Positions 31,630-38,763 of a stretch of 46,221 bases of DNA are shown here, piece by piece. Source of the DNA: Dinghuibacter sp964544695 (lineage in GTDB: Bacteria > Bacteroidota > Bacteroidia > Chitinophagales > Chitinophagaceae); NCBI GenBank assembly GCA_964544695.1, contig CAZJDB010000013.1:1-46221 (forward strand), read 5' to 3'. Position numbers and translations under genes: made by a program. Position 1 is the first letter of the stretch; every line of letters begins with the position of its first letter. A model generated the notes under the pieces. That model did no database searches. It was not told the origin of the DNA and saw nothing but the letters and a program-made list of their open reading frames with translations.

Positions 31630-32760
31630 ATGCAACTTTTCGACGTATATCCCCTCTACGACATTACCATAACGGATGCCAGGGGCTCCAGGGTCTATGA
31701 CGACAACGGACAGGAATACCTGGACCTCTACGGGGGTCACGCGGTCATTTCCATTGGCCATACCCATCCCCACTATGTGAATCGCCTGACCTCACAACTC
31801 AACCGGGTAGGGTTTTATTCCAACTCGGTACACATCCCGGGTCAGGTGGAGCTGGCCACGGAATTGGGCAGGGTTTCGGGCAGGGAAGATTTCCAGTTGT
31901 TCCTTTGCAATAGCGGGGCGGAGGCGAATGAAAATGCCCTCAAGCTGGCTTCCTTTTACAATGGTCGGAAAAAGGTCGTCGCCTTCAGCAAGTCTTTTCA
32001 CGGGAGGACCTCCCTGGCGGTAGCGGCTACCGATAATCCGGCAATCGTAGCGCCGGTGAATGCGGGTGCGGACGTACAATTCCTACCCTTCAACGATACG
32101 GAAGCCCTGGAAGCATTCTTCAAGGATCAGGGGGATAGCGTATCGAGTGTGATCGTCGAAAACATACAGGGTGTGGGTGGGATTCACGTAGCCACCGCGC
32201 CTTTTATCAGGACTATCCGCCGCCTCTGCGATACGTACAATGCGGTATTCATCGCCGACGAGGTGCAGTGCGGTTACGGACGCAGCGGGAAATTCTATGC
32301 CCAGGACCATACGGAAACCAGCGCGGATATTTATACCATGGCAAAGGGGATGGGGAACGGCTTTCCCGTGGGAGGCATATCCATTGCGCCCAAACTCCAG
32401 CCAAAATTTGGCATGCTGGGAACGACCTTTGGAGGGAACCATCTCGCTTGCGCGGCTGGCCTGGCGGTACTCGAGGTTATCGCAAAAGACCGTTTGATGG
32501 AACACGCCGCAAGCCTGGGTAAATATTGGATGGATGAGCTTCGGAAGTTCAAGGAAATCAAGGAAGTCCGGGGAGAAGGGTTGATGATTGGGCTTGAGCT
32601 GGGACCCGAATGGGCATCCTTAAGAAAAAACCTGCTGTTCAAGCACCACATCTTCACGGGTGAATCGAAACCCCACGTCATCCGCCTGTTGCCCGCCCTG
32701 AACCTGGATAGGGCGGATGCCGACCGTTTCCTGGAGGCACTAAACAAAGAATTCAAATAA
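31630..32760 (+). CDS. argD: N-acylornithine aminotransferase (class III PLP enzyme)
   Basis: ArgD transaminates N-acylglutamate semialdehyde to N-acylornithine. The 376-residue enzyme has DNNGQEYLDLYGGHAVISIGHTHP, the phosphate-binding NSGAEANENALKLA, FHGRTSLAVAATDN, the DEVQCGYGRSGKF motif with the PLP-facing Asp, and the Schiff-base lysine K239 in AKGMGNGFPVGG. The C terminus is typical: HVIRLLPALNLDRADADRFLEAL. It sits 12 bp after argC and 2 bp before argF', with no promoter signal between, so it is part of the operon. Confidence 0.93.
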   Translation: MQLFDVYPLYDITITDARGSRVYDDNGQEYLDLYGGHAVISIGHTHPHYVNRLTSQLNRVGFYSNSVHIPGQVELATELGRVSGREDFQLFLCNSGAEANENALKLASFYNGRKKVVAFSKSFHGRTSLAVAATDNPAIVAPVNAGADVQFLPFNDTEALEAFFKDQGDSVSSVIVENIQGVGGIHVATAPFIRTIRRLCDTYNAVFIADEVQCGYGRSGKFYAQDHTETSADIYTMAKGMGNGFPVGGISIAPKLQPKFGMLGTTFGGNHLACAAGLAVLEVIAKDRLMEHAASLGKYWMDELRKFKEIKEVRGEGLMIGLELGPEWASLRKNLLFKHHIFTGESKPHVIRLLPALNLDRADADRFLEALNKEFK

Positions 32761-32762
32761 CC

Positions 32763-33719
32763 ATGCAAAACTTCCTGTCAGTACACGATGTCCCCGATAT
32801 AAACCGTCTGATCGCGGATGCCCTGGCCTACAAGGCGCAGCCCCTCAGGGACGCATCCTTGGGCGGGGGCAAAAGAATAGGGTTGCTTTTCCTGAACCCC
32901 AGCCTCAGGACCAGGTTGAGCACCCAGGTAGCAGCACGCAACCTGGGTATGGAGCCGATCGTGTTCAATGTGGATAAGGAGGGCTGGGCCCTGGAATTCG
33001 AAGAAGGCGCCATCATGAGCGGCTCCACCGTTGAACACGTAAAGGATGCTGCCCCGGTCCTGGGCCAGTATTTCGATATCCTGTGCATCCGCACCTTTCC
33101 AAGCCTCAAGAACAGGGAGGATGATTACAGCGAACTCTTCATAAAGCAATTCGTCAAGCACGCGGGCGTACCCGTGGTGAGCCTGGAAAGCGCAACGCTC
33201 CATCCCCTTCAAAGCCTGACCGACCTCATGACCATCCGGGAAGAGTTCAAGGCATCCCGGAAGCCCCGCATTGTCCTAACCTGGGCCCCCCATGTGAAGC
33301 CCTTGCCCCAGTGCGTGGCCAACTCCTTCTCCCAATGGGTCAACGCCTGGGGGGAGGCGGACTTCGTCATCACGCACCCCGAAGACTATGAACTATCGGA
33401 GGAATTCACGCGCGGCGCCTCCATCACCCACGACCAGGACGCCGCGCTGAGCAACGCCGATTTCGTTTACGTCAAAAACTGGAGCACCTTCAACGACTAT
33501 GGCAAAATTTACAGCAACGACCCGGATTGGATGCTGACGGAGGAAAAGCTGCAGTTGACGAATTCGGCCAGGGTCATGCATTGTCTGCCTGTGCGCAGGA
33601 ACGTGGAGCTGAGCGACGAGGTCCTGGACAGCCCGTACAGCCTGGTCACGCGGGAAGCGGGGAACCGGGTTTGGGCAGCACAGGCGGTGCTGGCGGAGAT
33701 ACTTAAAACACGGAAATGA
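32763..33719 (+). CDS. argF': N-acylornithine carbamoyltransferase (ArgF' type; acetyl or succinyl)
   Basis: This transcarbamylase acts on acylated ornithine and not on free ornithine, as in Xanthomonas (N-acetyl) and Bacteroides (N-succinyl). The 318-residue protein has the carbamoyl-phosphate motif SLRTR (47-51, where ornithine enzymes have STRTR) and HPLQSLTDL (H147-) in place of HPTQ. It also carries the extended loop TFPSLKNREDDYSELF and the C-terminal MHCLPVRRNVELSDEVLDS. The specificity residue after MSGST is V90, the same number as the Pro90 of Bacteroides succinylornithine transcarbamylase and the counterpart of Glu92 in the acetyl enzyme (alignment from memory). This favours succinylornithine. 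It overlaps argB by ATGA. Confidence 0.93.
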   Translation: MQNFLSVHDVPDINRLIADALAYKAQPLRDASLGGGKRIGLLFLNPSLRTRLSTQVAARNLGMEPIVFNVDKEGWALEFEEGAIMSGSTVEHVKDAAPVLGQYFDILCIRTFPSLKNREDDYSELFIKQFVKHAGVPVVSLESATLHPLQSLTDLMTIREEFKASRKPRIVLTWAPHVKPLPQCVANSFSQWVNAWGEADFVITHPEDYELSEEFTRGASITHDQDAALSNADFVYVKNWSTFNDYGKIYSNDPDWMLTEEKLQLTNSARVMHCLPVRRNVELSDEVLDSPYSLVTREAGNRVWAAQAVLAEILKTRK

Positions 33720-34501
33720 CCCGACTCCTCGTCATAAAAATAGGCGGAAACGTCGTCGACAACCCGGACGCGCTCGATGCCTTCCTGAATGATCTGGCTT
33801 CGCTGGAAGGCCCCTGCGTCCTGGTTCATGGGGGCGGCAAGATCGCAACCCGCCTGGGCGAGCAACTGGGGATCGCCAGTCGCTATATACAGGGAAGGCG
33901 GATCACCGATGACGCTACGATAGACCTGGTAACTATGGTCTACGGGGGCCTCATCAATAAACAAATCGTCGCGGCCCTCCAGTCCAAGGGATGCAATGCC
34001 ATAGGCCTGACGGGGGCGGACGCAAATTGTATCCCGGCTCACAAGAGGCCGGTGGGAGACATCGACTACGGTTGGGCGGGGGATCTGGATGGGGTTGACG
34101 GACACCTGATTCAGAGCTTGCTGAAAATGGGCCTGACTCCCGTGCTGGCCCCATTGACCCATGATGGGAAAGGCCACATGCTCAATACCAACGCCGACAC
34201 CATCGCGTCCTCGGTGGCCGTTGCCCTTTCGGGGGCCTTCAATGTTCGGTTGATGTACTGTTTTGAAAAAAAGGGGGTGCTCCTGGACGTCACCCGCGAA
34301 GACTCCGTCATCGGTCGAATAGACGGGACGATCCACGCCAGGCTGCTTGCGGAAGGGCGCCTTGCCGACGGGATCCTGCCCAAGATCGACAACGCCTTCG
34401 AGGCCATCGGGGCGGGCGTGACAGAGGTGTTGATCGGGGATGCCCGGGACCTGGTCCGAAATGCGGGACCCGACGTTTCCGGGACATTGATCGTATCTTA
34501 G
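33716..34501 (+). CDS. argB: N-acylglutamate kinase
   Basis: ArgB phosphorylates N-acylglutamate, the second step. The 261-residue amino-acid-kinase-fold protein shows LLVIKIGGNVVDN, the glycine loop LVHGGGKIATRLGEQL, YIQGRRITDDATIDLV, GLTGADANCIPAHKRP and NTNADTIASSVAVALSG, then VLLDVTRED and GILPKIDNAFEAI. It lacks the N-terminal helix found in arginine-inhibited hexameric kinases, so feedback inhibition at this step is doubtful by analogy. Its start overlaps the argF' stop by 4 bp; the next gene begins 5 bp after its stop. Confidence 0.94.
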   Translation: MTRLLVIKIGGNVVDNPDALDAFLNDLASLEGPCVLVHGGGKIATRLGEQLGIASRYIQGRRITDDATIDLVTMVYGGLINKQIVAALQSKGCNAIGLTGADANCIPAHKRPVGDIDYGWAGDLDGVDGHLIQSLLKMGLTPVLAPLTHDGKGHMLNTNADTIASSVAVALSGAFNVRLMYCFEKKGVLLDVTREDSVIGRIDGTIHARLLAEGRLADGILPKIDNAFEAIGAGVTEVLIGDARDLVRNAGPDVSGTLIVS

Positions 34502-34506
34502 GGCCT

Positions 34507-35556
34507 ATGTTTGAAATCTGTACGGAGTTGTTGAAAGAGCTGATCAGGATTCCTTCGTTGAGCCGGGAAGAATCGCTAACGGCAGACCTTTTGTCGAACT
34601 TCCTGACGGAACGCGGCGTGGAAGTGAAACGATACGGAAATAACGTTTGGGCCGTCAACCGATATTTCGATCCATCGCACAAGACGATTTTACTCAATTC
34701 GCACCATGACACGGTCCGGCCCAATCCGGGGTATACCCGGGACCCTTTCGATCCGGTAATCACGGCAGGGAAATTATACGGCCTGGGGAGTAACGACGCG
34801 GGAGGCGCCCTGGTGTCGCTTTTGGGGGCCTTCCTACATTTCCATGAGCAAGGAAACCTCTCTTATAACCTGGCCATCGCGGCTACCGCGGAGGAAGAAA
34901 TTTCAGGACCCAATGGTATAGAATCCGTGTTGCCCCATTTGCCACCGATCGATTCGGCCATCGTGGGAGAGCCCACCCAAATGAACCTGGCCCTTGCCGA
35001 AAAAGGGTTGATGGTCCTGGATGGAATTACCAGGGGTCGCGCGGGGCATGCCGCCAGGGAAGAGGGAGACAATGCCCTCTATAAGGCGGTTCGCGATATA
35101 GAATGGTTCCGGGGCTTCCGCTTTGACAGGGAGTCGGCGTGGTTGGGCCCGGTGAAGATGAGTGTGACGGTGATCGAGACGGGCAACAAGGCGCATAACG
35201 TTGTTCCCGACGAGTGCAGGTATACGGTAGACGTGCGCGTCACCGATGCCTATACCCACGAGGAGGTCCTGGACATCATCCGGGCAAATATAAGCGCCGA
35301 AATCAAGCCCAGGTCGATGCGCATGCGGGCCACCCGAATCGAAGAAGACCACCCCCTGGTGCAAGCGGGTCTACGGTTGGGAAGCAGACCCTATGGGTCG
35401 CCTACGAGTTCGGACAAAGCCCTGATGCCATTTCCGGCCCTGAAGTGCGGCCCTGGGGACAGCGCCCGCAGCCATACAGCGGATGAATTTATATACCTGG
35501 AAGAAATTGCCGGGGGAATCGATGGATATATCGGGATGTTGAAACAAGTATTATGA
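34507..35556 (+). CDS. M20 family deacylase (N-acylcitrulline deacylase)
   Basis: A 349-residue di-zinc hydrolase of the ArgE/DapE group. Metal-site motifs are LLNSHHDTV (H66, D68), GLGSNDAGGALVS (D97), and ATAEEEISGPNG with the catalytic Glu pair at 129-130, then VGEPTQMNLALAEKGL and the dimerisation lid. It lies between argB and argH and overlaps argH by ATGA (35553-35556). Because the carbamoyltransferase works on acylated ornithine, its substrate should be N-acetyl- or N-succinylcitrulline, releasing citrulline for ArgG. A DapE-like succinyl preference would match the V90 observation in ArgF', but sequence alone cannot settle it. Confidence 0.86.
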   Translation: MFEICTELLKELIRIPSLSREESLTADLLSNFLTERGVEVKRYGNNVWAVNRYFDPSHKTILLNSHHDTVRPNPGYTRDPFDPVITAGKLYGLGSNDAGGALVSLLGAFLHFHEQGNLSYNLAIAATAEEEISGPNGIESVLPHLPPIDSAIVGEPTQMNLALAEKGLMVLDGITRGRAGHAAREEGDNALYKAVRDIEWFRGFRFDRESAWLGPVKMSVTVIETGNKAHNVVPDECRYTVDVRVTDAYTHEEVLDIIRANISAEIKPRSMRMRATRIEEDHPLVQAGLRLGSRPYGSPTSSDKALMPFPALKCGPGDSARSHTADEFIYLEEIAGGIDGYIGMLKQVL

Positions 35557-36893
35557 ATAAAATCTGGCAAAAAAACACGGCCTCCCTCCAGGAGGTGGAA
35601 ACCTTCACCGTAGGTCTCGACCGGGACCTGGACGTGCTGCTGGCTCCGTATGATGTATTGGGGTCCATAGCCCACGTGCGGATGCTGGGCAGCGTAGGTT
35701 TGCTGGAAACTGCGGAAACGGAGGCTCTGATAAGCAGGCTAAGAGAAATTTATGCACTGGTCCGGGACCCTGCTTTTTCCCTGGAGGCCGGGGTGGAAGA
35801 CATCCATTCACAGGTTGAACTCCTGCTTACACGGATGCTGGGAGATGCCGGTAAAAAGATACACAGCGCCCGGAGCCGCAACGATCAGGTCCTATTGGAT
35901 TTGAAACTGTTCCTGAGGGCGGAACTGGAGGCCCTGATCCTGGAAATTCAACCCTTTTTCGAGCTTCTCCAGGAACAAAGTGAGGCCTACAAGGACTACC
36001 TTTTCCCGGGCTATACCCACCTTCAGTTGGCCATGCCTTCCTCCTTCGGATTGTGGTTCGGGGCCTATTCCGAAAGCCTCGTCGATGACTGTATACAGCT
36101 GAGGGCCGCGTATGCAGTGGTCAATAAAAACCCCTTGGGCTCCGCAGCCGGTTATGGATCCTCCTTCCCTATCGACCGGACCTTGACCACACGCCTCCTG
36201 GGTTTCGATGACCTGAACTATAACGTCGTATATGCCCAAATGGGCAGGGGAAAGACCGAGAGGGTGGTCGCCATGGCCCTGGCCGGGGTGGCGGAAACCC
36301 TGGGACGCTTAGCCATGGACGCCTGCCTGTACCTCAATCAGCAGTTCGATTTCATCAGCTTCCCTCCTGAACTGACGACTGGCTCCAGCATCATGCCGCA
36401 TAAAAAAAATCCGGACGTATTCGAGCTCATCCGGGCCCATTGCAATCGGATCAAAGCGTTGCCGGGCGAGATAATGATGATGACCACCAACCTGCCTTCC
36501 GGGTACCACCGGGACCTGCAGCTATTGAAGGAGCACCTGTTCCCGGCCTTTGCTAACCTGAGGGATTGCCTGAGGATGGCTCAGTTGATGATCCGGAATG
36601 TGTCTATTAAAAAGGACATTCTGAAAGAGGAGAAATACAAATATCTTTTCAGCGTGGAGGTTGTAAACCGCCTGGTGGCGCAGGGAGTCCCATTCAGGGA
36701 CGCGTACCGGCAGGTTGGCCTGGACATAGAGTCGGGCCGCTTTTCATTCAAAGGGGAGATACACCATACCCATGAAGGAAGCATAGGAAACCTATGCAAT
36801 GCATCCATCCGGTCCATGATGGTAGATACTTTGCACAGCTTTCCCTTTGCGCGTGTCCGCGCGGCAGAAAATGCTCTCTTGGGTAAAGGCTAG
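35553..36893 (+). CDS. argH: argininosuccinate lyase
   Basis: ArgH splits argininosuccinate to arginine and fumarate, the last step. The 446-residue protein belongs to the fumarase/aspartase superfamily: DIHSQVELLLTRMLGDAGKKIHSARSRNDQV with the family's SRNDQ motif, GYTHLQLAMPSSFGLWF, NPLGSAAGYGSSFPIDR, and the flexible signature loop GSSIMPHKKNPDVFELIR (~277-294). It is the last operon gene. The stop at 36893 is followed only 6 bp later by the convergent end of a small ORF; no strong terminator is visible between them. Confidence 0.95.
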   Translation: MNKIWQKNTASLQEVETFTVGLDRDLDVLLAPYDVLGSIAHVRMLGSVGLLETAETEALISRLREIYALVRDPAFSLEAGVEDIHSQVELLLTRMLGDAGKKIHSARSRNDQVLLDLKLFLRAELEALILEIQPFFELLQEQSEAYKDYLFPGYTHLQLAMPSSFGLWFGAYSESLVDDCIQLRAAYAVVNKNPLGSAAGYGSSFPIDRTLTTRLLGFDDLNYNVVYAQMGRGKTERVVAMALAGVAETLGRLAMDACLYLNQQFDFISFPPELTTGSSIMPHKKNPDVFELIRAHCNRIKALPGEIMMMTTNLPSGYHRDLQLLKEHLFPAFANLRDCLRMAQLMIRNVSIKKDILKEEKYKYLFSVEVVNRLVAQGVPFRDAYRQVGLDIESGRFSFKGEIHHTHEGSIGNLCNASIRSMMVDTLHSFPFARVRAAENALLGKG

Positions 36894-36899
36894 TGAATT

Positions 36900-37052
36900 T
36901 CAGCCGTTGCTCAGGAAGTCTTTCAACCTGCGATAATTCCTGGTGTTGGGAGATTCGAACTGCTCGAGGAACTTTTTCCAGACAATTTTCAGAACTTTTG
37001 ATGTCGTCGCGCTATTCCGAGATGCGGATGCGCCGTGAATGGTAGTTTTCAT
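36900..37052 (-). CDS. small hypothetical protein (50 aa)
   Basis: A basic 50-residue ORF, starting MKTTIHGASASRNSATTSK and ending in LEQFESPNTRNYRRLKDFLSNG. I do not recognise it. It is listed as a gene because a promoter-like sequence stands in the right place upstream (TTTG-N18-TATATTCG at 37120-37091), about 40 nt before the ATG. No Shine-Dalgarno sequence and no membrane segment are seen. An upstream in-frame TTG (37088) would add 12 residues but would lie almost on the expected transcription start. It converges on argH. Confidence 0.45.
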   Translation of the reverse strand: MKTTIHGASASRNSATTSKVLKIVWKKFLEQFESPNTRNYRRLKDFLSNG

Positions 37053-37090
37053 TTCATTGGATTTGGAAGGGTAAGAATCAGATAACAATT

Positions 37091-37120
37091 CGAATATAGA
37101 AAAAAAATATCATTTACAAA
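37091..37120 (-). promoter_or_regulatory. Bacteroidota-type promoter (TTTG-N18-TATATTCG)
   Basis: On the minus strand TTTG (37120-37117) and TATATTCG (37098-37091, one mismatch to TAnnTTTG) are separated by 18 nt. This is the best-spaced -33/-7 pair in the window, and it reads into the 50-aa ORF. Confidence 0.6.
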
Positions 37121-37154
37121 TATATTTATAAACATTTTTTCTGATATGGTGAAT

Positions 37155-37268
37155 AATTGGGGTTTCCCGCAAGGGGTCCCCAATTGGTTGCGGAAATTTA
37201 CGGTTCCCGGAAGGGGGGATGTAGATGGGGGGCGACCCCCGTGTAGAAGTTGGGGGTAAAATGCCCCC
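37155..37268. other. G/C-tract hairpin cluster upstream of the ECF sigma gene
   Basis: Three stems stand in a row. AATTGGGG/CCCCAATT (37155-37162, 37178-37185) has an inner CCC-GCAA-GGG. GGGGG/CCCCC (37228-37232, 37236-37240) follows. The third is GGGGG/CCCCC (37252-37256, 37264-37268). A 13-bp near-repeat TTCCCG(C/G)AAGGGG occurs at 37164-37176 and 37204-37216. The region (37053-37347) contains no convincing gene. It lies between divergent transcripts and may be regulatory or a barrier to read-through. Confidence 0.6.
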
Positions 37269-37347
37269 CTTAAAAACCAGGGGAACTATATTTTCGTAAG
37301 TAATAGCGTTGAATCACCATAGAGCAATCTAAACTCCGCGCTGATAA

Positions 37348-37899
37348 TTGTTGGAAACAGCATTAACATTTCAAAAGGAATTGGTCAGCCGACTCAAAGA
37401 GAAGGATGAACAAGCTTTTGCAACCCTGTACCGCAATTATTCGAATGCACTCATATCAATCATCAAGCAGGTAATTCATGAAGACACCGAACTTGCAAAA
37501 GACATTTTGCAGGATGCCATGGTCAAAATCTGGAACAACATAGGCCAATACGACGCTACCAAAGGCACGTTGTTTACCTGGATGATGAATATCTGCAGAA
37601 ATGTCGCCATCGACAAGACGCGGTCCAAGGATTTCAAAAACCAAAGCAAAAACCAATCTCTTGAGGCATCTCCAGAATCCGGACCCAACCGGAGTGTTTC
37701 GCCCATGCCCGAACTCATAGGTGTGCGCAAAATGCTGGAGATCCTGGAACCAACCCACCGGGAAGTGGTGGATGTCGTCTACATGTTGGGATATTCCCAC
37801 GCAGAGGCGGCGGAGATACTGAACCTTCCCATCGGTACGGTTAAAACCAGGTTGAGGAACGCAGTGATTGAATTGAGAAAAAGGTTTAAGCATTTATGA
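37348..37899 (+). CDS. ECF-type RNA polymerase sigma factor
   Basis: A 183-residue sigma-70-family factor with only regions 2 and 4. Region 2 (~15-85) shows DEQAFATLYRNYSNAL, DILQDAMVKIWNNIGQYDATKGTLFTWMMNICRNVAIDKTRS. Region 4 (~125-180) shows LEPTHREVVDVVYMLGYSHAEAAEILNLPIGTVKTRLRNAV. It resembles the SigK-type pair found with RskA-like anti-sigma factors, as seen here. A stop (37345-37347) directly precedes two adjacent TTG codons and no ATG is available before the conserved region, so the start is TTG 37348 or 37351. It overlaps the anti-sigma gene by ATGA. The upstream region holds G/C hairpins. Confidence 0.9.
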   Translation: MLETALTFQKELVSRLKEKDEQAFATLYRNYSNALISIIKQVIHEDTELAKDILQDAMVKIWNNIGQYDATKGTLFTWMMNICRNVAIDKTRSKDFKNQSKNQSLEASPESGPNRSVSPMPELIGVRKMLEILEPTHREVVDVVYMLGYSHAEAAEILNLPIGTVKTRLRNAVIELRKRFKHL

Positions 37900-38720
37900 A
37901 AACAGAAATGAACATTCAGGAACTCATATCATCCGGGAAACTTGAGCTTTATGTAGCCGGCACCCTCTCCGAAAGGGAGATGGGAGACGTGGCTGCGTAT
38001 GCCCAGGAGTATCCGGAAGTGTCCAGTGAGATCGAAAAGATCGAGCGCACCATGCTTGACTTCCTGAGTCCCCTTGAATTCAGCATGGGCGAGCCCGAAA
38101 AGGAAAAACAAATCAACCAGATATTCGAAAAGATACATGGTCGTGACGAGGACAGCCAGGCCGTCGTAGTGCCCATGCATCGGGGAGGAAGAGCAGCCAT
38201 AGCCGCGGCGATAGCAGCCCTGATCGTGGTCGCTGGTTTGTCTGTCTGGCTGGGCCTTCGCAACAAGAACCTCAACGCCGAAATGGCCGCACTTCAAAAG
38301 CACCAGCAGGAAATGCTGGCCCAAAGGGACCAGATCGAGGATGGATACAATAAGGTGCAGCAGGAATTTTCGGTCATGCGGAACATCGTCACCAAGAGGG
38401 TGCAACTCGGCTCCGTGGCCGGAAATAAAATTACTGACTCCAGCAGCTACATGCTCTTATATTGGAATCCGACTACCGGCAAGTTGATGCTGGCGGATGC
38501 CCACCTGCCGAAAGTTGCCGACAACCAGGAATACCAGCTCTGGGCCTTATATAATGGCAAGCCCGTGGACGCGGGGGTCTTCGACGTGAAAAGCGATTCG
38601 ACCGGCGCCGGGTTCCAGAAGGATATTTCAAATGCCCAAGCCTTCGCGGTCACCGTGGAACCCAGGGGCGGCAGCAAATCGCCAACCATGTCGAACCTGT
38701 GCATGGTGGGCAAGCTCTAA
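37896..38720 (+). CDS. anti-sigma factor with RskA-like C-terminal domain
   Basis: A 274-residue membrane protein. The cytoplasmic N-terminal part (1-95) has the anti-sigma helices ELISSGKLELYVAGTLSEREMGDVAAYAQEYPEV but lacks the zinc HxxxCxxC motif of ZAS proteins. One membrane helix follows (about 100-121), then a coiled-coil-like periplasmic stalk (122-170). The C-terminal RskA-type domain (~175-274) contains SYMLLYWNPTTGKLMLADAHLPKVADNQEYQLWAL and AVTVEPRGGSKSPT. It overlaps the sigma gene and presumably holds it inactive until regulated proteolysis; the signal is unknown. A 7-bp hairpin (38720-38726/38739-38745) follows its stop. Confidence 0.88.
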   Translation: MKTEMNIQELISSGKLELYVAGTLSEREMGDVAAYAQEYPEVSSEIEKIERTMLDFLSPLEFSMGEPEKEKQINQIFEKIHGRDEDSQAVVVPMHRGGRAAIAAAIAALIVVAGLSVWLGLRNKNLNAEMAALQKHQQEMLAQRDQIEDGYNKVQQEFSVMRNIVTKRVQLGSVAGNKITDSSSYMLLYWNPTTGKLMLADAHLPKVADNQEYQLWALYNGKPVDAGVFDVKSDSTGAGFQKDISNAQAFAVTVEPRGGSKSPTMSNLCMVGKL

Positions 38721-38745
38721 ACCCACCTGTGGCCGGGCGTGGGTT
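38720..38745 (+). terminator. weak hairpin after the anti-sigma gene
   Basis: AACCCAC (38720-38726) and GTGGGTT (38739-38745) form a 7-bp stem overlapping the stop codon. No T-run follows, and the -7 element of the next gene begins 7 nt later, so termination here is uncertain. Confidence 0.4.
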
Positions 38746-38752
38746 AAAGGAT

Positions 38753-38760
38753 TATATTTG
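38753..38760 (+). promoter_or_regulatory. -7 element (TATATTTG) for the GH1 gene
   Basis: An exact TAnnTTTG ends 3 nt before the ATG at 38764, the closest spacing in the window. A transcript from it would start at or just around the initiation codon. Confidence 0.5.
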
Positions 38761-38763
38761 ACC

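Noticed and set aside
36950..36975. AGTTCGAATCTCCC on the minus strand resembling a tRNA T-arm
   Set aside because: No acceptor stem, anticodon arm or CCA end can be drawn around it, and it is part of the small ORF's coding sequence.
37155..37268. Short repeats suggesting a CRISPR array
   Set aside because: Only two imperfect copies of a 13-bp motif exist, the spacing is irregular and there are no cas genes.
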